The position numbers were made by a program, and so were the translations under genes. The notes below the pieces were generated by a model. The model made no database searches. It had not been told where the DNA came from and saw only the letters and a program-made list of their open reading frames with translations. Source: Chaetoceros tenuissimus (taxonomy: Eukaryota; Bacillariophyta; Thalassiosirophyceae; Chaetocerotales; Chaetocerotaceae). From it: a stretch of DNA of 64,000 nucleotides. This document shows positions 51,290-62,800 of this stretch, in pieces (position 1 is the first letter of the stretch; each line of letters starts with the position of its first letter). The stretch lies in assembly GCA_021927905.1 (NCBI GenBank), contig BLLK01000045.1, positions 2,542,001 through 2,606,000 on the forward strand, read 5' to 3'.

Positions 51290-51657
51290 TGGTCGAACGA
51301 TTTAAACAACCAATGAAAAGAAACTTTTAATTACAGTTTAATCACTTCGTTTCGATTGGAACGTAATCCAGAATGGATAGAGTGAAATGCAGTCTTTAAA
51401 TGGCTTTGAAGTTTTATTCGATTTGGATGCAATGCAATGAATAGTAATTCGATTTTTGAAACATTCGGTTATGTTATTGTACGTACTTGTAGTTCTCCAT
51501 ACATTCACAAGTCCATTTCATGGCACTACCAAATAAAATCATTCCTTCTCTCGGGGAAAAACATACAGATACTTGAGATTCAAAACTTTACATCAACTGT
51601 ACCCATTTGTAGTAATTATACAACACCTAATCAAGAGCTCCACTTTGACTCCATTTT
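51290..51657. other. intergenic region
   Basis: 368 bp between the membrane-protein start and the BspA-like fragment's stop. AT-rich; nothing recognised. Confidence 0.3.
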
Positions 51658-51973
51658 TCATACAATTTCTCCGATCACGAATAGAATGTACCGGTTTACT
51701 ATCTTGTTCTCGTCAATGTCTGCGTATGGATTTGCGAATAGATATTGCGAAGGTGTAACTCCAACTCTGTCTGGTTGCTTGAATGCTTTTAGTCCTTGCC
51801 TTTTGATTATTTCGAAAATAACATCATCTAGTGGATTAGAATCTGAACATGCTCGATGTAAAGAGAATTCATTTTCATCATGATGGATTTTAATCCAATC
51901 ACTCATAGGATTATTTTCGAAATAAAAGTCATAATCATGATGGCTTTTAATCCCAAGTTTTGGCACGCAATAT
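51658..51973 (-). pseudogene. C-terminal fragment of a diatom BspA-like / ankyrin-type repeat protein, cut by an LTR element
   Basis: About 105 residues ending at a stop at 51658. The stretch MSDWIKIHHDENEFSLHRACSDSNPL, DDVIFEIIKRQGL, DRVGVTPSQYLFANPYADI and NKIVNRYILFVIGE is the C-terminal module I know from large diatom families of BspA-type leucine-rich-repeat proteins. The frame runs back through RYCVPKLG and directly into the left LTR at 51973, where it loses similarity. The N-terminal repeats are absent on the far side of the element, so this is a remnant. Confidence 0.7.
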
Positions 51974-52146
51974 CGTTTAAATCCCACTGCTTATACACGG
52001 ATAACAGACAGATTAGTACGTCATTGAGAATAATCCAACTGACACCATTGATTGAAAGATACCTTAGATAGATGTAATCATAATTTCCTTTAGTACACTT
52101 TTTGATACATTCTATGTAGATTAGAGTACACGGTAAGATTCAAACG
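51974..52146 (+). repeat. left LTR
   Basis: 173 bp, beginning CGTTTAAATCCCACTGC and ending GGTAAGATTCAAACG. By eye identical to 57885-58057. Confidence 0.92.
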
Positions 52147-55100
52147 GTTTATCAGTCCCCATGTCTAGCCCTTGAGCAGACGAAGCCACAGCACAAAAGA
52201 AAGAAAACAGAAAGAAATGTAGTGAGGACCATGTTGAGTGCATTCTCCATTGGTACCCTCAGGACTATGCTCTTAGCTAGTCTCGAATCCGTACGTGATT
52301 TACCTTCATATGGAAAGTTGCAGTATCTGGGGGAGCGTAACCAACCGCAAACCAGCTCATGGATGTACAGAAAGAAGAAAGAACTGCCTAACCAGCAGCA
52401 TCCATGAGGAGGAGCTGCATGCCGAAGGACGACGGAGTCACCCGAGAACGTAGGGTGATGAGATGTTTTGGTTTGGGACACCACATCTCGCTTACTTTGT
52501 GTGAGCCGCTACATAGGAATATTGTACACAATCTACTGTGTCAATAATACAGAAAACATCTAACACGTAACAATTCATATATTGTGATTAGTTGCTCATC
52601 TTTACACTTACATTGTCACTCAAGTGAATGATACATGATACCTGGATCAATCTTGATCAGGAATAAAACTAACTACAGCTCATCGAAGGACTAAGAAACC
52701 TCATGAGTCGCAAGCATCTCCAAGAATACAATTCTTAGAAACACAACAGAACATCGGATACAATACAAAATCTGACCTGTATTTAGATATATAGAAAGGG
52801 TGAACATTTAATATACCCAGAATAAACTCACGAAGTCAACAGTAATGCAGATACCTAGACATATGATTTATTCAACAGCTCCATACAAAAGCAAGAACGG
52901 GGCTTACAAGTTCAGACTCTGCATGATGACGTTGAGTACTATCATGAAATATTGACTATCATATTATGAAACGAGCACATCTTTAGCTCATCAATCAAAC
53001 AGGGGGAGAGGCGTATGCCAGCCCAAATAATCCTAGAAAATTGAGAGGTAAAATTTGTCCAGACTTTATCATATTCACTGGAAATCAAAACGAAACATTC
53101 TGTGAGACCCTTTCTAGGGATATAGTAGACCAAAATGTAAATACGTTGAGATGGTATAACCGTATTGGGCTAAGTCAAACTTCAGTTTTGATCCTTGATC
53201 TAAAGACACACCCACATATCAATAGACGAAAGCACACGAAGTGTATGAAATCAATAATCCTTTGATAGACTTGCTCGTATAGCATATACTATTGGATTGA
53301 GTATCAGAATGAGTATCGCAATTTCATAATTGCATAGTAAGAAGGAAATGGGAAACAAATTGTGACCAATCAAAATGACAAGCTTATTTTGGCAAGCAGA
53401 TATTAAGAGAGAACTTATGTGGTGTGATGATGCTGAAGAAAATATTGAGAAGACGAAGAACAGCCACTCTGGCTGGACTATCCTCACAATCTCTACTTAC
53501 GATAGTTATGCTCGGGTTATGAGTAGTTTTTGACAACAGTTACCCATGCATGCATACATCTCACAAGCTGACCAATTGATCAATAAGGGAAAGACCTAGT
53601 TCGGTCGACATACATACAATATATGCACCAATGGAAAGTCTGAATGATCCGTTAATTATCTTGTTGTATAAGTGGAACGAATGACAAACAGGCAAATACC
53701 ACAAACGAAGTGAATCAATCCTATCAACAATTCCGTACAACAGTACTGACGTTTCTGAAACTTTGCAAAACTATACGTCATGTCATTGAAAGAAACATTG
53801 CCAGTTCTTCGTATCTGGAACAAAAATGGAAATTGACACACTATATTCATATAGTAGAATGATAATTTGAATTTGAATGGTAGAGTTACACTTTGAAGCT
53901 AAGATCATTTTGAGATGGGGACTCGTCAAGTCGCTGAGACTGGGATTTATATCCCTAATTGTCTACAACATAGTGATGCACCTCTATGATATTGTATGGT
54001 GATATAAAGCCCACAAAGTTGTAAATAGACGTGGTGTCCTAATAGCTTCTTGATGCTATGCATTTCCGTTTCCCCAAAGGGGAGAAGATAGACTGTAAAG
54101 ATTGTCTATTTGGTGAAACGCAAATACCTTGCACCATTGAATCTGAATCAGAACCGCTACGATAAGGTTTCTATGAAAGGTTTCTATGACTTGACCAGAT
54201 CATTGTTTACTGTATACCAGATCGTCACTTATTGCGATGTTTTCCCATATGGAAGCTTCTTGTCGTCTTTTGAATCAAATCAAGAAAGAATAGACGAGCT
54301 CAATTGACTGACTATGCTTGAGGGGAGTGAATTGAGACCCCTGACACCTACAAGATTGGCATGTATCTCAGATAACAATTGGATTGATTGGAAAAGAATT
54401 ACTGAACCACTGATGACTAAATTGCCTATGAATATGAACATGACACATACTACGACAGTTACTAATTATGGCAAAGAATGTGAAGAATACAAGCATCATA
54501 TCAACCGCATCCTTCATTGGCATTAGATGAATACGTCAAGTATATCGACATGATGGTACAAATTATGGAAAATACAAAGCCTTATTGATGAAGCCTTGAA
54601 TGAACCTATCCCAATGCATACTGTCCTTTGGTTACCTATTTTCTAAGCCACATAGTATATCGCATGATACTACGGGACAAACGCACACTACCGAAGATGA
54701 CCTTGGAAATCAGTACAGTCCACCAAAGAGAACCAAAAGCAATTAAGATCAATACAACAAACAATATATTCAGAAACCTGAGGCTCAAATGCAAAATCGA
54801 ATCCCCAAATGAAAATGAAACTGAGAAATTTGTCGCAGACATTGGTATAACCCTGTCTCGTGCAGAATACAATATCCACTCTGTTACCCATTACCTTCTC
54901 CACTACAAGAAAGAAATATCATTGCAACTCTGCGCAAATAGATGAAACTCGTGATTGAAATGCTTTGCATCCTCCAACATCAACGTAACTTCCCAGCATA
55001 CACGATTATGAGTTCTATAGTTGAAAGTTGCGGAGATTGAACCACAATATACTATCATGTTCAGACTCTTATAGAAGAGACTACCTATTGTCAATCCAGT

Positions 55101-57884
55101 TGACTAATTGAGGATATCCACAGGAAATGGATCCTAGATGCCCTGCTGTATGCATGTAGTAGTTTCAGAGCAAGATTTCTTCAGACTCAAAAGGCCCACA
55201 AAGTACAGCGTGAATCTTATTCCTGACTTCATCCTGTGATTTTATAATATCAGTCAATGTTGGCTAATCCATGCAGAATATACCAATCATATGAAATATC
55301 TTCAGCTATCACTGTCAAAGCTGAGTATTTCACAATTGATCTACTCACCAAGACTCCTTGAATTAACACTGTTACCCTGCACAAAAAGTACCACACGACG
55401 AAATCATGTTTGAGGGGACGAATGCTGCATAGGCTTGCACCAAACCCTATTTGTCGAGTCACCTAATTCTTTGCAGCGTCACTTATCCCTGCGATGGACT
55501 CTTCTTGCAACAACGTGTAGATTACTGATGGTTTCACAACCAACACTGGATCGATTTATACTGATTCTATTATGCCTGACAATGTTCCTTGCAGTGAACA
55601 GACCTATGACTACCTTGACGTCTTCCATACCGAACAATTTATTGCCAATAAGCGGTTTCCCGGTGACTGACTCACACTGCAACAATTTAAAAGATTCATG
55701 GATCCCTGATACTTCAAATCATCCGCCATGGCTCATTGTAAACTGAATGGATTTGTGATGGCGTCAAAGATTGATCTTATCTGCTAAATCATGTACTCGC
55801 TGACTTATTGCGATATCAAGTTTGTACTTAGACAGTTGCAGCATGGAGCTGTAACGACTGTGCAATGACCAGCACATGCGTGTGGAGAATATGATCATGG
55901 ATTGCCCCAAGGAAAGAATTATACCAAGAGGCTACAATGGTGACATTATTGTCTAATGATTTGTGGTGACACTAGTGGATATCCACCACAGGAAGTTCGG
56001 GATTATAATCATCCTGATGTAATAGAATGAAGAATTGAACTGAATTAGCAGTATGAAGAGTGCTTTCAAAGTAATAATGGAGCGTGCGATGAATCGAATT
56101 TGTAATGTGGAAGCTTTGTATTGAAGTCAAAACCAAGACTAGGGATTGACCTGTTGTTATTGCTTGTAGTCATAACAAGAGTTGGATATTCGTTCCTTAG
56201 TATGCCTGGAAGCAGCTATGTGCAAATGGAATCATCGTTCACTGAATAATGAGAACATACTAAATAGATAGAGTGTCCGCAGTTGAAGTTCACATGCGGA
56301 ACTTGCTATGTTGACATCCGTGGAACCACTAGAGGAAAAGGTGATACCTTGCTTTACTTGAATATACAGTATGCCTATCTGATGACACCCATGAAAGCAT
56401 GTAGGTTAGATAGCCCTATTTCCAAAGAGTGAATTAAAGGTAGTCACAGTCACTACAGTAGATTTGCCAAAGGCACCGGAGTACCTTTTTAAGGTAGATT
56501 CGGAGTAAGGGGAGTCAGCAATGTAATCAGTGACCACATCAAATAAGAGAGTAGTAGAAATGTCGATTTGATCAAACCATTGAACACACAAAAGTAAAGG
56601 TGGCACTGTAAAGTGATGTGATTACAATGACTGATTTGTGAAGAAGAAACGACTATGCATCGGGAGAAGATATATGACCATGATTGAAGCAATCCGTCCC
56701 ATTTTATATCTAGCAGCCACACTATAGAAAGCTACAACAACCTGTTGAAACCCTAGGAGAATACTACGCAATATTTGATATGTATCTGTTGTTGAAACAA
56801 GCACACAAGATCAAGATATCGCAGTGAATTGAAGACTGTCTTAGCGTTCGAAGAAGATGCGAGATCCAGTTACAACTTACGGGGATCCAAGTATATGCGA
56901 AATAGAAATACCCGCAATGGATAGGGACCATGCACCATACGAAATGGAATAGACTTGATTCTTCATTATGCAATGATGCAGCTAATCAGGAAGAGCGTAT
57001 TTGTCAATGGCTAGAGACGACTACTTTGCGCCATGAGCACGAGTTTAATGGATGGTAGTATGTACTTACCAAGAAAATAAGACGATCCGTAGCCAAGGCT
57101 TGGATTACAAAACTGATTTGAGATCACATATGAAACGAATGGCTTTTACATGACATGTGCAAACCCATGATGAAGATTACTGACTCGATGACGAAAATAT
57201 AGAAGCTTGTATGTAAAGAGTGAAACTACTGCAATCGGCATATAGAATTGAGTGATACAAACAACATTAGTCCATAGGATGAAGACTTCAGATTTTACAA
57301 GCTTGAGATACGGAATTACCTTCGCCAGACATTTGCCTTTACAAATAAGCATACCAAGATATAAAAGCATGATGACCGAATGAGACCTGAAGTAAAAGAC
57401 TGAAGTTGGTACATTAAGGTTGAATCGAGAACCAACCGCCATATACTAATCAACGTGGAATAGTGAAATAGTAGAGGAAGATAATAAAGAGAGAGACGAG
57501 AACAACACTATAAGAGAAAGTGCAGCTACGAGTACGTGACATCGCAAACAATTTGATATGTTCATATAGACAGATATAGCAACGATGAAATCAAAGAAAT
57601 GAAATACCTAAGAATAGAATAACTACGAAACGAGCATTGCCCGAAGAATAAGAAGAGCGGTCTTAGCGCTAATGATATGGAAACGATTTGATATTGAAGT
57701 TGAAAATTAAATTTGATCTTGTAAGATCATGAAGAAATGCATTATAGAAGAGCAATAACGAAAGAGGATAAAACTTTGAAAGGATTCTGGTTTCGATATA
57801 ATGTCCGAATGGTTTATATTTGCAACAATTTTGAATGATATAGCATTGGAATTTGTGAATTGAAGAAGATCAATTCAAGGGGAG

Positions 57885-58057
57885 CGTTTAAATCCCACTG
57901 CTTATACACGGATAACAGACAGATTAGTACGTCATTGAGAATAATCCAACTGACACCATTGATTGAAAGATACCTTAGATAGATGTAATCATAATTTCCT
58001 TTAGTACACTTTTTGATACATTCTATGTAGATTAGAGTACACGGTAAGATTCAAACG
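57885..58057 (+). repeat. right LTR
   Basis: 173 bp, identical by eye to the left LTR; preceded by the polypurine tract at 57877-57884. Confidence 0.92.
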
Positions 58058-58061
58058 ATAT

Positions 58062-58082
58062 TGCGCGCCAAAACTTGGGATT
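58062..58082. repeat. right arm of the palindrome flanking the LTR element
   Basis: TGCGCGCCAAAACTTGGGAT (and one more T) is the reverse complement of 51949-51969 with one mismatch. With the element and one ATAT removed, the two arms form a 46-bp near-perfect palindrome centred on ATAT. Confidence 0.85.
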
Positions 58083-58241
58083 CTGACTTCATTTTCTATG
58101 TGTGAGGTGTGAGTATGAATAAAACCTCAGGATATATATCTCCATTGTAATGAATGAATGAATGAATCTTTCTAACTCTAAAGTAGATAGGAACACTAGC
58201 AATTTTTGTGTCGAAGTATGAAATCTGAGTAGAATTTTAGA

Positions 58242-59471
58242 ATGATGATGAGTTCAAAGCTAAGCCTATTTTTCATTATGGGAACTCTAATTGCATCGTC
58301 TTCTATTTCAGTTTATCAAAACAACATAACTCCTGACAAGACCAAGGCATGGCTACGAAAGTCTCTTCCTGAAAGAATTCTAGTTGGTTACACAACAAAT
58401 AAGTGTGAAGATTTAAATGATATGGGCAAAGTTACTACGGCTGTGAAAGATGGGGTAAATGTACTCATTTGGTGTTTCCTTGCATTTGATAATAAACCAT
58501 CTAGTAGTAATGGACACGAGGCAATATCAAAAATCAAATCAGGATTGAATGTTGATAACTTTATAAAGTACAAAAAGCAGTTGATTGATTTGGGGTACAA
58601 CGATGTTGTCCATTTAACCGCGTTTGGAGGATGGAACGGTTTTCATCTCCCGAGCGGATATAGCGCTGAGCAATTATTTCATGAATTCCAATCATTCAAT
58701 TCTCAGCAAGATCACCTGGAGGATCCACTTTTTGATGGTATTGATTGGGATCTGGAAGGTCACGATAATGTTCAGAGTCCGAACAATGAATTCACAAAGG
58801 AATGCTTGGATCAAATGGGAGAATTCAGTAAACTTGCGAAAGTAAATGGACTTATAGTTTCTTTAGCACCACCAGAATCATATCTTGATATAACAAGTAG
58901 AAAATTCAGTCGTTTTGTCAATCTGACATATCCAGAGCCCTGGCATCAAGATTTCGAATATCATGGCGCTAATGTGTATTCGTATATCTTGGCAAAATGG
59001 AATGATTATATCGATTTCGTTTTTCTACAGTTCTATGAAAGCTATTCTCACGCGGCTTATCAGATCTCAGCCTTGGGTATATCACCATCGAAGTTTCTGG
59101 TTTCATATATGGAACAACTATATTTACAGAACGAAGGTCTAGTAGTACATTTTCAAGAAGATCCATCTATGGATTTAGAGAATCAGTTTGTCTCATTGAA
59201 GTTAGAAAAGCTCGTTCTAGGGTTTGCGAATGGATGGGCGCTGAATGACGATATCCATAAAGATAAAGTTATCTTTTTCAAGAAGAAAGATTTAGAAGAA
59301 GCTAACAATGACTTGACAAGAAAAAAGATCGAACCGCGAGGATTTGGCTTCTGGGTAATTGAAGAAGAAGGTAAGCATGATGTGAACTATGCTAAAAGTT
59401 TGGCAGATATCCTTTTTAAAAAGCATGAAGTGAAGGAATGTGATGATGAACCTACCTTTGCGTCTGAATGA
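58242..59471 (+). CDS. GH18 chitinase-like protein
   Basis: 409 residues, no intron. A signal peptide (MMMSSKLSLFFIMGTLIASSSISV) sends it to the secretory pathway. The GH18 barrel shows ERILVGYTTNKCEDL in strand 1, VNVLIWCFLAF, VVHLTAFGGWNGFHLPSG, and the catalytic motif FDGIDWDLEGHD with the DxxDxDxE acid Glu. NGLIVSLAPPESYLD, IDFVFLQFYESY and GFGFWVIEEEG complete the substrate-binding strands. It should cleave beta-1,4 GlcNAc links or bind chitin; some diatoms make chitin fibres. No separate chitin-binding domain is seen. The upstream flank, 58083-58241, is short and contains an ATGA simple repeat. Confidence 0.86.
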   Translation: MMMSSKLSLFFIMGTLIASSSISVYQNNITPDKTKAWLRKSLPERILVGYTTNKCEDLNDMGKVTTAVKDGVNVLIWCFLAFDNKPSSSNGHEAISKIKSGLNVDNFIKYKKQLIDLGYNDVVHLTAFGGWNGFHLPSGYSAEQLFHEFQSFNSQQDHLEDPLFDGIDWDLEGHDNVQSPNNEFTKECLDQMGEFSKLAKVNGLIVSLAPPESYLDITSRKFSRFVNLTYPEPWHQDFEYHGANVYSYILAKWNDYIDFVFLQFYESYSHAAYQISALGISPSKFLVSYMEQLYLQNEGLVVHFQEDPSMDLENQFVSLKLEKLVLGFANGWALNDDIHKDKVIFFKKKDLEEANNDLTRKKIEPRGFGFWVIEEEGKHDVNYAKSLADILFKKHEVKECDDEPTFASE

Positions 59472-59549
59472 TGTGTGTTACATAGTAAAATATAATTCTT
59501 TTTTATGTAACAAATGAAAAATTGTAATTTTCCTTCTTCGTCTGTCGGG

Positions 59550-59563
59550 TTTGGCGCGCCAAA
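59550..59563. promoter_or_regulatory. palindromic E2F-like site TTTGGCGCGCCAAA
   Basis: A perfect 14-bp palindrome matching back-to-back E2F/DP sites, about 170 bp upstream of the Psb28 start. Confidence 0.45.
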
Positions 59564-59733
59564 ATCAAAGCCCTCTCGTACGTGTTTTCCCGATGACTAT
59601 GCGAACACCTCTGCAATACAACAGACATACAATGTACACTGTACACTACACGAAAGAAAAGATAACAGATGATCACTTCATAATCAATCAGAACAACTCA
59701 TTCCAACCAGTACCAAATAAAAAACAAATAAAT

Positions 59734-60258
59734 ATGAAGTACACAGCACTAATCGCATCTCTCCCACTTGCAGCAGCATTTGCACCAAACTCTGCATTCT
59801 CTTCTTCCCGTGTTTCAACTGAACTTGATGCAAGCATCCAATTTGTGAGAGGACTTGAGGAGAAGGTTGTACCAGATGTAAAATTGACAAGAGCTCGTGA
59901 CGGTTCCTCTGGAGTTGCTACATTTGCTTTCGATAATCCAAATTGTTTCGATGCGAGGTTAGTATATATGCAATGGCGATAAAATTGGTTACAAGTATAC
60001 CAATATAATTTTACTCAATTGATCCATTTCTTTCTATTCAACAGCACCGCAGAGAAGGGCGAGGTCACAGGTATGTTTCTTTCTGATGAGGAAGGAGAGA
60101 TTTCCACCACTGATGTAAATGCTAGATTTGCAAATGGAAAGCCACAAAGTATTGAAGCTACATATGTTATGAAGAGCCCTGCTGAGTGGGATAGATTTAT
60201 GCGTTTCATGGATAGATATGCAGAAGCTAATGGTCTTGGATTCAACAGTGCTAAGTAA
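59734..60258 (+). CDS. PSB28: Psb28, photosystem II assembly protein
   Basis: Two exons, 59734-59957 and 60045-60258 (87-nt intron, GTTAGT ... ACAG, phase 2); 145 residues. A signal peptide ending AAAFAPN plus SAFSSSR gives the diatom plastid bipartite leader. The mature protein is a full Psb28: [36 protein letters not shown], then, from exon 2, [32 protein letters not shown] and the closing [19 protein letters not shown]. Psb28 binds the CP47 assembly module of PSII on the stromal side. In diatoms psb28 can be plastid-encoded; the targeting leader and the intron show a nuclear copy here. Confidence 0.92.
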
Positions 60259-60894
60259 ATAGATATGTAAAATTTCAATATAAATACAAAAATACATGAA
60301 ACAAAATGAGCGATGTGGTTTTAGATTGAAGTTTGAGTATTTTTGTCTTGGAGACTCAAGCGATATCTTCTTTTTAGTGTGGTAGGTAATTGTGTGTTTT
60401 ACGAAGACTACAGTAATACTAATAAGAAGCAGAAAATTTGGTTTTCTTATAATGTATCTATTATAGATGAAGTTCATCAGGAGCTAGAAAGAATCATTTT
60501 TTTCGACTCTACCTTTCATCCATGAATTAGAATCTCTCTTGATTCTTATTAATACTTGCGAAGTAAATGAAGACCTGGCTGACAAGAAGTGAAGTAGATC
60601 TTGAGATGTTCTATGTGATGAAGGATGACTATGAAAAGATGGTGAGTGAGACAAAAGTAAAAAAGTTGTTTGATATCAAAAGATACAATGAAATGATTGT
60701 CTTTGGTAATGTGTGGGGAAGGAGCGATTTGAAAAAATCTGCACCTTCCTTTTTGATAGAGAGAAGAAAAAAAATTTAAAGTACAAACAGTATACAAAAA
60801 AAGTACAAACACAACAAAAGAGGATTCATTCAGCAATTCTCCAATCCTTTCTTGTGTCAATAATGATACAAAGAGGTGACATGAAGTCGTGGAT
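60259..60894. other. convergent intergenic region
   Basis: 636 AT-rich bp between Psb28 and Cdc20 stops. A 70-codon frame at 60567-60779 has no recognisable feature and typical AT-rich composition; I do not call it. Confidence 0.4.
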
Positions 60895-62472
60895 TTAACG
60901 GATGTGCATGGTTTTCTTCAGCTGTTTGCGACTAGAGCGACCTAGCTCAGAACCAGAACGCTTGCTGCCGTTCTTTCCTGCAGGAAGTGCAAAGACATCC
61001 CACATACGCAAGGTCTCATCGCTGCTAGCAGATACAACAGTGCAACCGTCAGGAGAAGTAGCCAAATGAAGTGGTGAGGCACTGTGGCCTTCGAGGTCCT
61101 TGATCTTTGCCATTGTTGGGTATTTCCAGAGACTCAATTTGTTGCTGGTGAATCCGTGAGAGGAGAGAATTTCCTTCTCATGTGGGTTCCACTGAAGAGC
61201 GCAAACTTGAGATCCGGTATCAATGGAGTTGAGCAAGGAGCCAGTTTGAGTATTCCAGAATTTGATGGTTCTGTCAGCAGTTCCTCCCCCAGTAGCAAGG
61301 AGATTTCTCTCGTGAGGAGACCAAGCAAGCGCACGAACAGCAGCCTGATGATCATTCAAGGAGAATCGAGGTCTTGAAGTGGATGACGCAGATGCATCCC
61401 AGAGAGATACAATATTGTCATTTGATCCACAAGCCAACATACTACCATCTGGAGACCATGAAAGGCCACACACTTGTTGAGTGTGATGAGCAAGAGTCGC
61501 AGTCTTGTGCTGAGCAATTCGAACATCATGATTGATGACAAATGAATCATGTCCCCCAGAAGAAAGGATATGACGATTCCAACAAAGAGCATTGACTCCA
61601 CCAACATGGCCACCCATAGAGCGAACTCTCTTGCTGGACTGAACATCCCATAATTGGGTAGTACCAGTTGAAGTTCCAACAGCGAGATGAGCTCCACCCT
61701 CTTGTACCCACGAAACAGAGGACACGTAAGCATCCCCAACAGACTCCTCGAGGTTACAAAGCTCTTGAATTTCACCAGTAGATGCATTCCACAGATAAAC
61801 TGTTTGTGCAAGGGCGACAGCAAGCACGTTCTGATCATTCCATGAGATGAGATTGGAATAGAAGTCATCACGCAAGTCAGGAGCATCGAGGATTCTAGCA
61901 GGTTGTGAAGGAATTGATCTAGTTACAAGTTTGGTGGACTGTTTCTTTGATCCGAACTCAGAAGAGGAATAGAGTAGTTTCAAATTATTCACAGTATCAC
62001 CTTTAGGGGCCGGAGCCTTATCCTTGAAACTCAAGATACGATGGGAAGATTGGTCAGTGGAGCTGTCTGAGCTTGAATCAAGATCCGAGCATGATTCAGA
62101 CGATCTCAAAGCATGAGATGATTTCTCCATGTCCATTGCAGCGCGATTTGGGATGAATCTACACCCATTTGCACTTCCTTCCTTCTCTTTCTTCACAGGA
62201 GAGGTTTTATTCTGGATATTCTCGGTCTGAGTCATTGACGCCTCAAGTTGCTTTCGCTTCCATCTTGGCATAACATCAGTTTTGGGACACGCAGTATTCG
62301 CATCCGAGAGAGAAGTCGAGAAAAGATTTTCGTATTCGACAACAGAGCAAGTCATTTTTATTAGAGCTTTTTTGAGTAAATTTTCTGTGTACAATGAAAT
62401 CGTGAGTGTCAGTGCACATGAAGGAACAAATGTAGAATTGAGTGAGTTAGAGTTGTACGTAGAAGTAACCAT
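60895..62472 (-). CDS. CDC20: Cdc20, APC/C activator (WD40)
   Basis: 525 residues from the ATG at 62472, no intron; an inner ATG at 62355 would give 486. MPRWKRKQLEAS near the N-terminus and the C-box-like CRFIPNR (about 145) bind the anaphase-promoting complex. Seven WD40 repeats form the propeller: ISWNDQNVLAVALAQTVYLWN, VSWVQEGGAHLAVGTSTGTTQLWD, SSGGHDSFVINHDVR, LSWSPDGSMLACGSNDNIVSLWD, and so on to SPDGCTVVSASSDETLRMWD. The protein ends in Ile-Arg (MHIR), the IR tail that docks on APC3. Cdc20 is favoured over Cdh1 by the VPxR-like IPSQPARILDAPDLRDDFY block. An E2F-like site lies about 150 bp upstream, fitting cell-cycle control. Confidence 0.9.
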   Translation of the reverse strand: MVTSTYNSNSLNSTFVPSCALTLTISLYTENLLKKALIKMTCSVVEYENLFSTSLSDANTACPKTDVMPRWKRKQLEASMTQTENIQNKTSPVKKEKEGSANGCRFIPNRAAMDMEKSSHALRSSESCSDLDSSSDSSTDQSSHRILSFKDKAPAPKGDTVNNLKLLYSSSEFGSKKQSTKLVTRSIPSQPARILDAPDLRDDFYSNLISWNDQNVLAVALAQTVYLWNASTGEIQELCNLEESVGDAYVSSVSWVQEGGAHLAVGTSTGTTQLWDVQSSKRVRSMGGHVGGVNALCWNRHILSSGGHDSFVINHDVRIAQHKTATLAHHTQQVCGLSWSPDGSMLACGSNDNIVSLWDASASSTSRPRFSLNDHQAAVRALAWSPHERNLLATGGGTADRTIKFWNTQTGSLLNSIDTGSQVCALQWNPHEKEILSSHGFTSNKLSLWKYPTMAKIKDLEGHSASPLHLATSPDGCTVVSASSDETLRMWDVFALPAGKNGSKRSGSELGRSSRKQLKKTMHIR

Positions 62473-62620
62473 CGTTCATTTCTTACCTTTTTAGGAAAAG
62501 TGAGAAGAAGGATGAGGTTTGAAAGAAAGGATGAGTTTGTGTTTCAGCGACGAGATGAAGAGAGATAACGGATTTCATCGCCAAACCTGTGACATCCAAA
62601 CTAAAATAGTTTTTCCTTCT

Positions 62621-62634
62621 TTTCGCGCCAAAAA
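62621..62634. promoter_or_regulatory. E2F-like site TTTCGCGCCAAAAA
   Basis: Matches E2F/DP consensus TTTCGCGC. It lies in the 328-bp gap (62473-62800) between the divergent Cdc20 and reductase-like genes, about 150 bp upstream of Cdc20. Cdc20 is cell-cycle regulated in other eukaryotes, which makes this the most believable of the window's E2F-like sites. Confidence 0.5.
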
Positions 62635-62800
62635 AGAAACACATCATTTTCTCCACTGTGTTGTTCACAAACTCAAACTGCACCATACTGCAGTACTACT
62701 ACTAATGATGCTCGTATCGTCCCTTCCTGATTACATTCAGTCATACTAGAGAGTCATTATCACTCATAAATTCCCCTTTCACTTCTGATCGAAGCCTAGA

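Larger units (their letters stand above)
51974..58057 (+). mobile_element. LTR retroelement, no intact gag/pol (non-autonomous)
   Basis: Bounded by identical 173-bp direct repeats (51974-52146 and 57885-58057) whose ends are CGTTT...AAACG. A 4-bp duplication ATAT flanks it (51970-51973 and 58058-58061). A polypurine tract AAGGGGAG lies directly before the right LTR, which sets the + orientation. After the left LTR comes GTTTATCAGTCCCC, faintly like a tRNA-Met primer site. The 5.74-kb interior has only short frames (under about 110 codons) on both strands, and I could not recognise capsid, protease, integrase, reverse transcriptase or RNase H motifs. Stretches such as 55500-55660 read like decayed coding sequence. 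Superfamily undecided; a Copia-like origin is a weak guess. Confidence 0.85.

Noticed and set aside
54110-55746. short frames inside the LTR element as possible gag/pol
   Set aside because: None shows a zinc knuckle, protease, integrase or reverse transcriptase motif I can identify; all are short and broken, so I did not name them.
60567-60779. 70-codon frame between Psb28 and Cdc20
   Set aside because: No recognisable feature; lies in a convergent AT-rich gap.
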